Notes: generated by a model from the letters alone, not told the origin. A stretch of DNA of 64,000 bases from Hordeum vulgare subsp. vulgare (GCF_904849725.1 NC_058518.1:9754147-9818146), one strand, 5' to 3'. Positions 32,246 through 44,486 are shown, numbered from the stretch's first letter. A program made the numbers and translations.

Positions 32246-34991
32246 GACCCCCCAGTGCATTTTAGACAGCAAACCTAATCCCCCTCGGGATCCACGCCCC
32301 CAAACCCTAGCCGCCTCCCACCTCTCTCTCCCAGCCGCCAGGCTAGCTCAGGCCTGGATCTGGCCCGCCCGAGCCCATCCGGAGCCCGAGCCAGCCACGC
32401 AACCGCCGCCGCTGCCCTCGGGAGGAGCCACGAGCTCCTACCCTGCGCCACCTCCCGTTGCCGCAGCTGCAGCCTCGCCCCGCCGTCGCCAGCCCCTCGA
32501 GCTGCTTGCTGGAGCACTTCCGCGCCGCCCCGCGCCTCATCTCCGGTCGGTCTGGCCCCCGTAGACGCGGTTACCGCAACCTCCCATTGCTGTGTGGCCG
32601 CCGGCGAGCCCCGCCCTGCCGGTCCTCCCCGCTTCGCCTCCCCGCGCCGCCTCCCGCTGGCCACCGGCCCGCCGCCGGCGACCGCTCCCGATGCCAGGCT
32701 GCCCCCTCGCCTCCAGGAGTCCCCTGCGCCGCCGCTCCTTCGGGGCAGGAGGAGCACTAGGACCCGACGGCCTCGCCTCCTAGCGCGCCTGGGCCGAGTG
32801 ACCTGAGGCCCAGCTCCAGTGCCCGCTCCGCATCGGCCCAGGCCGGCCCGTCTTCGCCTCCAGCCTCCAGCACCCTAGGCTGCCGAGCCCCACCTAGTGC
32901 CACACCCGTCGCCTCCTCTCCTAGGCCGGCCCAAGAGCCAAGGTGAGGCCCCATCCCCTCTAAACTACGCCTAGGCGCACCTTAGTTTTATTGCGCCCAC
33001 CAATTTGGCCCGGTTAGATTATTTAGGATTTTCGGAATTATTTTAATTCCAAGAAATTATTAGACATTTAAAATGCCTGTATCTTTTTAACCATGTGTCG
33101 GATCAGAGTGATTTATATGTGTAACTCATGTAGAATTCCGCGTAGATTACGAATTTGCAACTTGCATGCATGTTTGACGTAGTTTGGTTTGCCATATGCC
33201 TAGTTTAGCGTGCTATCCCAATAGGGGATCGTCCCGTATTAATTTTTCGTGTGTGTCCGGATTGCCCGAACCCCGTTTGCAAAATGTTCTTGTTTTTAGG
33301 GACCTCTTGCCATGTATTTTGGAGTAGTTGTTGGTATTTTAGCATGTAGTATTCCGTCGCTAGTTTGCTATACCGTGTTTAGGACGTATTCCGCATATAC
33401 GTGTGGCGTTGTTTTTATTTTGCAACCTCACATGTTATATATGTTTTCAGGGTAGAAAAATCCATAGAATTTAACAGTGCATTTATTTTTAGTTTTTGAG
33501 CAAGTTAGTTCACGTGATATTTCGCCGTGATGCCCTTTTGTTTATTTAGTGGGAGTTAACCCGTGCGTGATATGAAGGAGTTGTCAACTAGAGTTTTGTC
33601 CTTGGATGTGTAGACTAGCCCCTGGTAATTTTGGTTGTAATAGAAATACATGTTTAGGTGTGGTTTGCTTGCTCTCTACTTGCTAGGAAATAGTGCTGAT
33701 TTGTAGATGCTGAAATATTTCTAAGTTTGAAATCTGTTATATTTTGTTGCTGTCTTTGCATGAGTTTATCTGGTGTTCTATAGCTCTTTTGAGGTTGGTG
33801 CAATGGAGTTAGTTGTAGACTTTAGGATTCTCTAGAATGCTGTAAATTTTCATGCCATTTGGAGTCCTGTAGCTTATGGTTTTGCTGATGTCAATATGCC
33901 TTTAGATCAAAAACTGAACTTTCATAAACTGTGGTTTTCACTAAGTCTGAAATAGTGCGTGAGATGCCATTTTGTGACTTCTTTTCCTAGTGATCCTTGC
34001 TTCCATGCTAGATGTTATTAGTTGTATGTTGTAGTGCATCTTGCCCTATGTTGCCTCATGCCTTGTTTGAGCACATTGGATTTGTGTAGCTCGTAGTCGT
34101 GGGGTGTAGAAAATGCTATGTGGCTGATTTTGGCAGATTGTAGTGATTTCTTCTTTAGCTCGTAGTTGTTGAACCGTGGCTCCGTTTTGATCGTGTCCTA
34201 CATGAAACTTGCTTAGAATCTCGTGTAGTCCCATATTATCTTGCTGGTTGTGTGTTTTGGAATGCTTGTGACTGTCGTTGCACACATTTTGCATTCATGC
34301 ATCATATCTTGCGGTGCTTGTATCTTTTGATCCGTAGCTCTGTTGGAGATGTTCTCTATGTGTAAATTGCTTGAAATGACTCGTAGAATCACATGAACCT
34401 ATTTGTTTTTCTGTTTAACAACTATTTAAACGTGTTAGTTCAGATCTGGACAGAATTGTAAATTAACATGTGAGGTCGTCTCGGAGGTGCTATATGTCAT
34501 TTCTGACCTCATTTAAAATGCCTAAATAGGTAGTTTAGTTACGCTTCACCTCTTTCCATGTTTAACAACATTTAATATCGCCGTGTACCTAACCGGGATG
34601 GAATTAAATAATTCGTATGTGGAGTTTCATCAATATGCAACTCGTTGCATATTGAACTTCACTTAATCTGTAGTGTTTGAGTGTTGTGAATCGTCGTGCC
34701 ATGTCTTGCATATATTCAACTGTTCATGCATCATATGTGGATTGCATCTTGTCGTGCATGTGCCGTGGTGAATATCTTGTGTTGATTCTTGTTTCCGGTT
34801 TGCTTTGTCTCGATAGAGTTCCGCAAGCGTGTCGGAAAGTGAGGACCCGTTCGACTATGTCGGTTCGTCTGCTTCACGGAGTCATTCTTCTTCCAAGCGG
34901 GATCTCAGGCAAGATGACCATTTCCCCAGATACCAATACTATCATTGCCATGGTAGTATTACCATTTCTGTCGTTATGTCTCGTTACCTAC

Positions 34992-36547
34992 TGATACGTC
35001 TCCAACGTATCTATAATTTTTGATGGTTTCATGCTATTATCTTGTCAAACTTTGGATGTTTTGCATGCCTTTTATATATTTTTTGGGACTAACTTATTAA
35101 CGTAGTGCCAAGTGCCAGTTCCTGTTTTTTCCATGTTTTTGACCCCTTTCTGAGGAGATTTTGAAACGGAGACCAAACGGAAGAAAATCCCCAAAAAGAT
35201 TTTTTCTGGAACGGAAGAAGATCGGGGAGCTTGGATCCAAGGCAGGGGAGCCCGAGGGGCCCCACAAGCCCCCACCCCGTGGCCAGGGGGGAGGCCGCGC
35301 CATCCAGGCTTGTGGGCCGGCTGAGCATCCCCTGACCTTGGGGTTGCGCCTATATATTCCCTAAAATTCCCAAAAAAATTAGGAGATCATCGAAAGTACT
35401 TTTCCGCCACCGCAAGCTTCTGTCTCCGCAAGATCCCATCCGGGGCACGTTCTGGTGCCCTGCCGGAGGGGGATTCGGACACGGAGGGCTTCTTCATCAA
35501 CACCATGACCTCTCCGGTGATGCATGAGTAGTTCACCATAGACCTACGGGTCCATAGTTAGTAACTAGATGGCTTCTTCTCTCTCTTGGATCTTCAATAC
35601 AAAGTTCTCCATGATCTTCATGGAGATCTATCCGATGTAATCTTCTTTTGCGGTGTGTTTGTCGAGATCTGATGAATTGTAGATTTGTGATCAGATTATC
35701 TATGAATCTTATTTGAGTTTCTTCTGGTCTCTCTTATGCATGATTTCATATCCTTGTAACTATCTTCGAGTTGTGGGTTTTGTCTGGCCAACTAGATCTA
35801 TGATTCTTGCAATGGGAGAAGTGCTTGGTTTTGGGTTCATACCGTGCGGTGACCTCACCCAATGACAGAAGGGGTAGCGAGGCACGCATCATATTGTTGT
35901 CGTCAAGGGTAAAAAGATGGGGTTTTCATCATTGGTTTGAGATTATCCCTCTACATCATGTCATCTTGCTTAAAGCGTTATTCTGTTCATCATGAACTCA
36001 ATAAACTAGATGCATGCTGGATAGTGGTCGATGTGTGGAGTAGTAGTAGTAGCTGCAGAAAGTATCGATCTACTTGTCTCGGACGTGATGCCTATATGTA
36101 TGATCATTTCCTTAGATATCGTCATGACTTTGCGCGGTTCTATCAATTGCTCGACAGTAATTTGTTCACCCACCATAATACTTGCTATTTTGAGAGAAGC
36201 CTCTAGTGAACACTATGCCCCCCAGGGTCTACTGCACACCATATTTTCAGCCTTACACTTTTTACTTCGTTGCTCTTTCCGCCTTCAGATCTCACTTTGC
36301 AAACAATCTTGAAGGGATTGACAACCCCTTTGAAGCGTTGGGTTCAAGCTTGTTTGTGTTTGCGTAGGTACTTTGGAATTGACGAGGCCCTCCTTCTGGA
36401 TCGATACCTTGGTTCTCAAACTGAGGGAAATACTTACTGCTCCTGTGCTGCATCACCCTTTCTTCTTCAAGGGAAAAACCGACGCAAACCAGAGAAGTAA
36501 CAAGAAGAATTCCTAAGCGCCAGGGAAGGACTTTTTTTGCCGCAGCA
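34992..36547 (+). repeat. Sabrina-like 5' LTR (1556 bp)
   Basis: Paired with 40248-41800. It has a TATATATTCCC core promoter-like region at about 35350 and otherwise no coding content. Confidence 0.93.
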
Positions 36548-36557
36548 GAAGAATTTC

Positions 36558-36575
36558 TGGCGTCGTTGCCGGGGA
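36558..36575 (+). other. Primer binding site (tRNA-Asp type)
   Basis: TGGCGTCGTTGCCGGGGA, ten bases after the LTR, is complementary to the 3' end of plant tRNA-Asp with a single mismatch (T for C at the sixth base). Confidence 0.85.
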
Positions 36576-36757
36576 GGAAGATCAAGTCAAGAACTCATCC
36601 AAGTAGGTGTCGCAAACTCATTTCTTGCATTTACTTTGCTTGCCAGTTGCCTCTTGTTTTCCTCTCCCCCACTTCACCAATTTGCCTTTTTCGTTTGCCT
36701 TTTTGTTCGCCCTTTTCTCTCGCTTGCTTTCTGCTCGTCTGTGTGGGATAGTCTTTC

Positions 36758-37462
36758 ATGATGGATAGATCCACCACTTCGAACGATACTCCCGAGAGCG
36801 AAGTCCTCAATTTCAAACAAATTGAGGGAGAAAACTTGAAGGACGCTCGGTATTGGATTTGCAACGCTCAGAGTAGATCTACTCATAAGCAATCCACTAC
36901 CGTCTTGCTTCGCAGTTTTTATGTGGGTGTTTCTCCTTGGAATAGGTATATTCTTGACACCATCGTAGGTGGAAATTTCTTGGGTAGCCATATTGTTGAT
37001 TCTTACGGAGCAATGATAAATTTGGTAGGCTCACCCCCACTCTTGGTTAATGGAACTACCTTAACTCTGGAACATGTGATGCGTAGACTGGACGTTATTG
37101 AAAATAAAGTTGCTACGATTGAACTCATTGAGAATTTGGATAAAAAGATCCACAATCAAATCACTCAGTACGGATCCAAGGTGGGAATGGTTTTGAAAAG
37201 TTTAAAGGAGAAGGAACCCACAGTTAACGAAAAGCTAGGTCATGATTCCGCTAGAACTGGCAAACTAAAGGATGTTATAACCAACTTGGGTTCCGCTTTT
37301 ACCGCTGTCCAGAATACTCCAAATTTTGCCCATAATAAAATCACCAAGTCTGTCTTTGTCCCTAAAAGTAGTGGTGAATCATCCAGCAAGAAATATGAAA
37401 ACCTTAAGATGCTTAGTGATCACGCCACTTATGGTTTGAGCACCAAAGACGACGATACGTGA
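36758..37462 (+). CDS. Gag-like N-terminal protein of the Sabrina-like element
   Basis: An open frame of 234 codons starting MMDRSTTSNDTPESE (start at 36758 or 36761) and ending STKDDDT. The region LLRSFYVGVSPWNRYILDTI with GGNFLGSH matches the conserved part of Gypsy/Athila capsid proteins (R-F-Y-x-G-[LV]-x-P-W-x-R ... D-x-x-x-G-G-x-F). A charged, coiled-coil-like C-terminal half follows (VMRRLDVIENKVATIE ... KKIHNQITQYGSK). A complete gag would be much longer and carry a zinc knuckle, and neither is present. The frame is undamaged. It lies about 180 bp after the primer site, the expected position for gag. Downstream (37463-40247) no pol is seen. It may act as a capsid-interacting fragment or simply be a remnant. 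Confidence 0.65.
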   Translation: MMDRSTTSNDTPESEVLNFKQIEGENLKDARYWICNAQSRSTHKQSTTVLLRSFYVGVSPWNRYILDTIVGGNFLGSHIVDSYGAMINLVGSPPLLVNGTTLTLEHVMRRLDVIENKVATIELIENLDKKIHNQITQYGSKVGMVLKSLKEKEPTVNEKLGHDSARTGKLKDVITNLGSAFTAVQNTPNFAHNKITKSVFVPKSSGESSSKKYENLKMLSDHATYGLSTKDDDT

Positions 37463-38388
37463 TTCTATCGCTTTTATGGTTAGCTAAGGGCGTTAAACAA
37501 TAGCGCTTGTTGGGAGGCAACTCAATGAATTTATCTTTTTATTTCTGTTTTGTTGCGTCCACACTTTCATAATTCTGTGGTGATTGTGTTTTTTGTGATT
37601 CTTTTTGTGTTTGAGCCAAGCAAAGCCTTTATGATTAGTCTTGGTAATGGTTGTTTGATCCTGCTGGAAAAAGACAGAAACTGTTCGCTCACGACATGAT
37701 TTTTCATTTTTATTCAGAAAGAGATTTTGAGTTGATTCTTTTTTCTGCTGATTTATATACTTTTTGCCCAGGCCTTCGTAATTTGTCAGATTTTTTGAGA
37801 TACCAGAAGTATACAAAGTATACAGATTGCTACAGACTGGTCTGTTTTTGACAGATTCTGTTTTTGTTGAGTTGGTTGCTTGTTTTGATGAAACTATGGT
37901 ATTATCGGTGGGTACTAGCCATGGAAAAGTGAGAATACAGTATCCCATCATCAATATAGATGGAATTCAAGTTTTCTACAGTACCAAAATAAGTGGTAGT
38001 TTGTTTTCTTGTACTAATGTTATCACAAGTTTCTGTTTAAGTTTTGTGTTGTGAAGTTTTCAAGTTTTGGGTGATGTTCTCATGGACAAAGATATAAGGA
38101 GTGGAAAGAGCTCAAGCTTGGGGATGCCCAAGGCATCCCAAGTAAAATTCAAGGACACCAAAAAGCCTAAGCTTGGCGATGCACCGGGAAGGCATCCCCC
38201 GTTTCGTCTTCAATCCATCGGTAGCATTACTTGGAGCTATATTTTTATTCACCACATGATATGTGTTTTGCTTGGAGCGTCTTGTATCATAGGAGTCTTT
38301 TCTTTTTGTTGTGTCACAATCATCCTTGCTGCACACCTTTTTGAGAGAGAGAGACATGCACTCATTGTGATTTTGCTAGAAAGCTCAT

Positions 38389-38540
38389 AGTGCTTCACTT
38401 ATATCTTTTGAGCTAGATACTTTTGCTCTAGTGCTTCACTTATATCTTTTGAGCTAGATACTTTTGCTCTAGTGGTTCACTTATATCTTTTGAGCTAGAT
38501 ACTTTCTCTCTTGTGCTTCACTTATATCTTTAGAGCACGG
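38389..38540 (+). repeat. 41-bp tandem repeat, about 3.7 copies
   Basis: Unit TGCTTCACTTATATCTTTTG plus 21 more bases. Copies start at 38391, 38432, 38473 and 38514, exactly 41 bases apart. The first two are identical, and the last is partial and diverged. Confidence 0.95.
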
Positions 38541-39349
38541 CGGTGCGTGATTTGGTAGTTGGCTTATGCTATGAATGTAGTCCCAAATGTGCTAGGTACC
38601 CAAAGAGGATGCAAAAACCTCCATCTTCATGTGCATTGAGTAGAAAGAGAAGTTTAGATTCCTCTCAATTAGTTTTGAGACATGGATTCAGTAATATTAA
38701 GAGTTGTGTTAGTAGGGTATTGTGAATCTAAAAATACTTGTGTTGAAGTTAGTGATTCCCGTAGCATGCACTTATGGTGAACCGCTATGTTAGGAAGTCG
38801 GAGCATAATTGATCTATTGATTGTCATCCTTTGTGTTGAGGTCGGGATCACGCGATGGTTTACACCTACCAACCCTTCCCTTCGGAGTATGCGTTTATCA
38901 CTTTGCTTCGATTACTAATAAAAACTTTCGCAACAAGTTGGTGAGTTCTTCATGACTAATGTGAGTCCATGGTATAGATGCACTTTCACCTTCCACCATT
39001 TCTAGCCTCTCTAGTGCCGCGCAATTCTCGCCGGTGCACAAAACCACCAAATTCCTTCCTCAAAACAGCCACCATATCTACCTACTATGGCATTTTGATA
39101 GCCATTCCGAGATATATTGCCATGCAACTACCACCGTTCCGTCTCATGACTTGTGTCGTCACTCTCATATTGCCATTGCATGATCGTAAGATAGCTAGTG
39201 AGATGTTTCAACGTCATACGCCATGCTAGATCGTTGCACATCCCGGTACACTGCCGGAGGCATTTCCTATAGAGTCATCACCATTTTGAGTTGTGAGTAA
39301 ATAAAAGTGTGATGATCATCATTTTTAGAGCATTGTCCCATGTGAGTAA

Positions 39350-39475
39350 ATAATAATAAAAAAAGAGGCCAAAGAGCCCAAAAACAAAAAAAGGGAGAAA
39401 AGAGAAGAGAAAAAAAAGAGGCCTAAGAGCCCAAATGAAAAAAAAGAAAAGAGAGAAAAAGAGAGAAGGGACAAT
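39350..39475 (+). repeat. Purine-rich AAAAGAGGCC(A/T)AAGAGCCC repeat
   Basis: Two to three degenerate copies of an A/G-rich unit. It is almost free of pyrimidines on the plus strand except for CC steps. It may be a polypurine-like or triplex-prone tract. Confidence 0.7.
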
Positions 39476-40247
39476 GCTACTATCTTTTTCCACACTTGTG
39501 CTTCATGATAGCATCATGTTCTTCATGATTGAGAGCTTCTTGCTTTATCACTACCATATGCTAGTGGGAATCTTCACTATATAACTTGGCTTGTATATTC
39601 CAATGATGGTCTTCCTCAAAATTGCCCTAGGTCTTCGTGAGCAAGCAAGTTGGATGCACACCCACTAGTTTTCCTTTTGAGTTTTCAAATACTTATAGCT
39701 CTAGTGCATCTCTTGTATGGCAATCCCTACTCATTCACATTGATATCTATTAATGGGCATCTCCATAGCCTATTGATACGCCGAGTCAGTGTGACCATCT
39801 CCTCCTTTTTGTCTCACAACCACCACCACACTCTATTCCACCTATAGTGCTATATCCATGGCTCGCGCTCATGTATTGCGTGATAGTTACAAAAAGTTTG
39901 AGAAAGTAGGAGTGCGAAAACAATTACTTGGCCAATTCCGGGGTTGTGCATGATTTACATTAGTTGTGTGAGGATGATGGAGCATAGCCATACTATATGA
40001 TTTTGTAGTGATAACTTTCTTTAGCCTTGTTATTTTGAAAGTTCATGATCACTTTGCTAGTTTGCTTGAAGTATTACTGCTTTCATGTCAATAGCAAACT
40101 ATTGTTTTGAATCTTACGGATCTGAACATTCATGTCACGTGAAAGAAGTTGCAAAGGACAACTATGCTAGGTAGCATTCCACATCAAAAATTCATTCTTT
40201 ATCACTTCCCTACTCGAGGACGAGCAGGAGTTAAGCTTGGGGATGCT

Positions 40248-41800
40248 TGATACGTCTCCAACGTATCTACAATTTTTGATGGTTTCATGCTATTATCTTG
40301 TCAAACTTTGGATGTTTTGCATGCCTTTTATATATTTTTGGGACTAACTTATTAACGCAGTGCCAAGTGCCAGTTCCTGTTTTTCCATGTTTTTGACCCC
40401 TTTCAGAGGAGATTTTGAAACGGAGACCAAACGGAAGAAAATCCCCAAAAATATTTTTTCTGGAACGAAAGAAGATCGGGGAGCTTGAATCCAAGGCAGG
40501 GGAGCCCCAGGGGCCCCACAAGCCCCCACCCGCGGCCAGGGGGGAGGCCGCGCCATCCAGGCTTGTGGGCCGGCTGAGCGTCCCCTGACCTAGGGGTTGC
40601 GCCTATATATTCCCTAAAATTCCCAAAAATATCAAGAGATCATCTTAAATACTTTTCCGCCGCCACAAGCTTCTGTCTCCGCAAGATCCCATCTGGGGCA
40701 CGTTTTGGTGCCCTGTCGGAGGGGGATTCGGACACGGAGGGCTTCTTCATTAACACCATGACCTCTCCGATGATGCGTGAGTAGTTCACCATAGACCTAC
40801 GGGTCCATAGCAAGTAACTAGATGGCTTCTTCTCTCTCTTGGATCTTCAATACAAAGTTATCCATGATCTTCATGGAGATCTATCCGATGTAATCGTCTT
40901 TTGCGGTGTGTTTGTCGAGATCTGATGAATTGTAGATTTATGATGAGATTATCTATGAATCTTATTTGAGTTTCTTCTGGTCTCCCTTATGCATGATTTC
41001 ATATCCTTGTAATTCTCTTCGAGTTGTGGGTTTTGTTTGGCCAACTAGATCTATGATTCTTGCAATGGGAGAAGTGCTTGGTTTTGGGTACATACCGTGC
41101 GGTGACCTCACCCAATGACAGAAGGGGTAGTGAGGCATTCATCATGTTGTTGCCATCAAGGGTAAAAAGATGGGGTTTTCATCATTGGTTTGAGATTATC
41201 CCTCTACATCATGTCATCTTTCTTAAAGCGTTACTCTGTTCGTCATGAACTCAATACACTAGATGCATGCTGGATAGCGGTCGATGTGTGGAGTAATAGT
41301 AGTAGATGCAGAAAGTATCGGTCTACTTGTCTCGGACGTGATGCCTATATGTATGATCATTGCCTTAGATATCGTCATGACTTAGGGCGGTTCTATCAAT
41401 TGCTCGACAGTAATTTGTTCACCCACCGTAATACTTGCTATTTTGAGAGAAGCCTCTAGTGAACACTATGGCCCCCAGGGTCTAGTCCACACCATATTTT
41501 CAGTCTTACACTTTTTACTTCGTTGCTCTTTCCGCCTTCAGATCTCACTTAGCAAACAATCTTGAAGGGATTGACAACCCCTTTGAAGCGTTGGGTGCAA
41601 GCTTGTTTGTGTTTGCGTAGGTACTTTGGACTTGACGAGGCCCTCCTTCTGGATCAATACCTTGGTTCTCAAACTGAGGGAAATACTTACTGCTCCTGTG
41701 CTGCATCACCCTTTCCTCTTGAAGGCAAAAACCGACGCAAACCAGAGAAGTAACAAGAAGAATTCCTAAGCACCAGGGAAGGACTTTTGTTGCCGCAGCA
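40248..41800 (+). repeat. Sabrina-like 3' LTR (1553 bp)
   Basis: Near-identical to 34992-36547 with scattered substitutions, ending CCGCAGCA. The CCTAC duplication follows directly. Confidence 0.93.
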
Positions 41801-43221
41801 CCTACCACCTGGTAAATATCAGCCTCTCAACAATTCCATGAAAACCTTCAACTTGTTCACAACCTAGCAAACTAATGATTGGCTATGTTACCGCTTGTTT
41901 AACCATGTGTTAGCATTGCTAGTTGTAGGTGGAGTTGCTTCCATGTGATAACATGGGTTCTTGGTTTTATCACCGTATTAAATGCTATTTAATTTAATGC
42001 ACCTATATACTTGGTAAAAGGTGGAAGGCTCAGCCTTTCTAGCCTGGTGTTTTGTTCCACCTTTGCCCCCTTAGTTTCAGCTACCGGTGTTATGTTCCAT
42101 ATTTGAGCGCTCCTAACACGTTCGGGGTTGTTATGGGGACCCCCTTCATAATTCGTTTTAGATTAAAGCTCGTCTGGCAAGGCCCAACTTTGGTCCTACA
42201 TTTGCCTAATAACCTAATAAAATTGCATAGGGACTTTCCGGACCCCGAGGATAATTAATCAACCCCCGGGCCAGTGCTCCGCATGAGTGTTGGTCCCACC
42301 TGAGCGATGAACGGCGCCCCCTGGTCACCCAGGGTTTAGCGATCCCGACGTCTAGCTCATCTGTCGGTTCCTGTGAACGAGATACGTGGCTCTTGTCGGG
42401 ATCGTCGACATGTCGGGCGGCCTTGCTGGATTAGTTTTACCTTTGACGAGATATCTTGTGCATCGGGGTTCCGGTGATGCTTTCGATAATCTCAGAGTTT
42501 AGGTTTTCCACTAGGGAGTCCGACGAGATCGCGAGCTTCGTGATCGAGGATTTCTATGCGTCTTGTGGTAATTTGTGATGGACTAGTTGGAGCACCCCTG
42601 CAGGGTCTTTTCGGAAAGTCGTGCCTGCTGGTTCTAGACAACTTGAAGTTAACTTAACTAAAATATGCCAACTGAGTGCGTAACCATGACTGTCTCTTTC
42701 ATGAGTTCCGTCTCCGATCGAGGACACTCTGGGGTTATGTCTGACGTAAGTAGGTGTTCAGGGTCATTCTTTTGATCAACAATAGTTCACGTCCGCTATG
42801 CGTAGATCATCCCCCTCTTTGTTTCTTGTACTCGGAAGTTTAGCCACCAAATATATGCTTAGCAGCTGCTGCAACCTCACCACTTAACCATACCTCACCT
42901 ATTAAGCTTTGCTAGTCTTGATATCTTTGGAAATGAGATTGCTGAGTCCCCTGTGGCTCAAAGATTACTACAACACCAGTTGCAGGTACAGGTAAAGGTT
43001 ACTTGACGCGAGCGCGTTGATTGTTCATTTGGAGTTGCTTCTTCTTCTTCTTCTTCTTCTTCGATCTAGGATGGGTTCCAGGCCAGCAGCCTGGGATAGC
43101 AAGGATGGACGTCGTTTTCTTTTCTCGTATGTTTTCGTCCGTAGTCGTACCCTGCTCTTCTTCATAATGTTTATGTATTGTACTGATGTGACTCTGATGT
43201 AGCTTGTGGCGAGTGTAAGCC

Positions 43222-43224
<3 letters not shown>

Positions 43225-43258
<34 letters not shown>
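43225..43258 (+). repeat. TA dinucleotide microsatellite in the LARD 3' LTR
   Basis: About 16 TA units near the LTR end. The equivalent place in the 5' LTR (about 19903-19914) has only a short TATATATATC run, so the tract expanded in one LTR. Confidence 0.9.
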
Positions 43259-43259
<1 letters not shown>

Positions 43260-43382
43260 TCTTTTTAGTACATGTACTTGTAACGACATCCATTCTTGCG
43301 AAACGACGAGATGCGCTTCTATCTCTGACGAGGCCCTCGTGCCAAATTGAGGATAGGATCGCATTTTGGGCGTTACATGGAA

Positions 43383-44060
43383 TGAGGATGAAAAACGTAT
43401 GTGGTGTCAAAGAAGCATCACATTATTCTAATGAAAATGAAAATTGTATTTGAATAGTTATACATGAGTAAGAACTAAGAAAACAGAATATGCGAAACTT
43501 TTGAATCTGAAAAGACTCCATGCATTGTGTGACACTGAATTAACAAATAATAATGTAAAAAATATGTTTGTGCCTCTAAATCCTAGCACATACAACAATC
43601 TTGATAAATTATAAGAAATCATATTTAACCAATTATTATTATTAAGCTCATATAACAATCTTGAAATCCTAGTACAAATCATTTTGTAACTTGTAGCTGT
43701 ATAAAATGGCCCAACTCTTGTCTTCTTGTTTTTCACATGATAATTAACCTGCAAGGAAGAACATTCCAGTAGATGAAGAACAGAGTTCACGTATTTTTGG
43801 TCCTTATTTTTTGAATCATATAAAAAATCCTGGAATTCCCTTGTGAACATTACATCATGGGAGCAAACTTGCCTTGTGACAGAAATAGTGATAGAAGGAA
43901 ATACTGACATGAGTAGATAAAAAAAGTAATAGAGGCATACTTATATCCTTAGCCACCCTCTCTTTTCTGCACCACGAAGAGAGCTAGAGACATATTTCTC
44001 TCCACTCCTCCTTTCGCTCCACCTTCATTCTTGTCACCACGCATGAGCCCTCTTTCTAAA
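43383..44060. other. Host DNA right of the LARD; weak minus-strand exon candidate
   Basis: This is the other half of the sequence that the LARD split. On the minus strand, about 43872-43751 reads CSHDVMFTREFQDFLYDS and HLLECSSLQ. A GTTAAT that could be a donor follows. It may be an exon of the same gene as 14991-15158, but the simple junction is out of phase, so the link is unproven. The rest is AT-rich and featureless. Confidence 0.3.
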
Positions 44061-44079
44061 ATATTGTACTTATACATAA

Positions 44080-44160
44080 GGGTTGTTTACTTCTGTGCCA
44101 CACTTCACTTAGTTTTGCTTGTTTTTGCCCCACTCGCTTAGTTTTCCTCGTTTTTGCCCT
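44080..44160 (+). repeat. Short tandem repeat, about 31-bp unit
   Basis: Two and a bit degenerate copies of CACTTCACTTAGTTTTGCTTG followed by a G/T-rich TTTTTGCCC tail. It sits between host DNA and the satellite boundary. Confidence 0.6.
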
Positions 44161-44312
44161 ACTTCGCTCATTCCACTCTCGCATGCGGCCAAAAGGGCGT
44201 TTCCGTCTAGTCAACCTCCTTTGATTGTTACGTTGCCTGACTAATGGGGTCAGTCTGGGGCACCTCATCGCGTTTACGAGTGGGGCTCGAGCAGGCAAGC
44301 GGGCCCACGAAG

Positions 44313-44486
44313 GAACGACTCGTCTCTCGCTCGCCCACTGGGCAGCGACAGCGGTGATGCCGATGCTACTTTGACATGTCCACGTGCGAACGACTCGTCT
44401 CCCGTTGGCCCACCGGGGAGCGACAGCGGCGACGCTTCTACTTTGACCGGTCTCAACGCACGAACGACTCGTCTCGTGCTAGCCCA
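44313..44486 (+). repeat. 74/75-bp GC-rich repeat at the satellite boundary
   Basis: GAACGACTCGTCTC occurs at 44313, 44388 and 44462, starting units of 75 and 74 bp that share GGCCCAC(C/T)GGG and AGCGACAGCGG. The third copy runs only about 25 bases before turning into the 118-bp satellite. It is a different sequence from the satellite. Confidence 0.85.

Larger units (their letters stand above)
37463..40247 (+). other. Sabrina-like element non-coding region
   Basis: About 2.8 kb without recognisable pol domains on either strand. It contains the motif AGCTTGGGGATGCCCAAGG with a nearby inverted partner GGCATCCC (about 38110-38210), a 41-bp tandem repeat (38389-38540) and a purine-rich block (about 39350-39470). 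The AAGCTTGGGGATGC motif recurs at 40233-40246 as the putative polypurine tract. Confidence 0.75.
34992..41800 (+). mobile_element. Sabrina-like Gypsy (Athila-type) deletion derivative, gag only
   Basis: A 6809-bp element with 1.55-kb LTRs that start TGATACGTCTCCAACG and end CCGCAGCA. The target duplication is CCTAC (34987-34991 and 41801-41805). The primer site matches tRNA-Asp. A short purine-rich motif AAGCTTGGGGATGCT precedes the 3' LTR. The LTR holds GCAAGCTTCTGTCTCCGC (35412-35429), close to the Sabrina LTR primer as I remember it, hence the name. The 3.7-kb interior encodes a gag-like N-terminus but no protease, reverse transcriptase or integrase. It is a non-autonomous derivative inserted in the LARD 3' LTR. 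Confidence 0.85.
15165..43377 (+). mobile_element. Sukkula-like LARD (Gypsy-type LTR derivative) hosting two nested elements
   Basis: Two LTRs of about 4.87-4.89 kb (nested insert removed) flank a non-coding interior of only about 2.8 kb once the Angela insertion is set aside. Such large LTRs with no gag or pol define LARDs, which move with proteins supplied by Gypsy relatives. Ends are TG...CA and the target duplication is TGGAA (15160-15164 and 43378-43382). The LTR 3' end ATCTTGGGCGTTAC (20022-20035) closely matches the end of the Sukkula LTR primer as I remember it. The order on the plus strand is 5' LTR, tRNA-iMet-type primer site, pyrimidine-rich interior, 3' LTR. It split the host DNA at a candidate splice acceptor. 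Confidence 0.85.
31675..43377 (+). repeat. LARD 3' LTR, interrupted by a Sabrina-like element
   Basis: Starts TGTGACAACCCGAGACC and ends GTTACA at 43377. Without the insertion at 34992-41800 and its duplicated CCTAC it is about 4.89 kb. It keeps an intact TATA box (TATAAATA, 32238-32245) and the same GC-rich block (about 32280-32960) as the other LTR. It has a deletion of about 45 bp near 42606 relative to the 5' LTR and a longer TA microsatellite near its end. Confidence 0.9.

Noticed and set aside
36558..36575. Part of a tRNA-Asp gene
   Set aside because: Only the 18 bases complementary to the tRNA 3' end are present, placed directly after an LTR. It is a primer site, not a tRNA gene.
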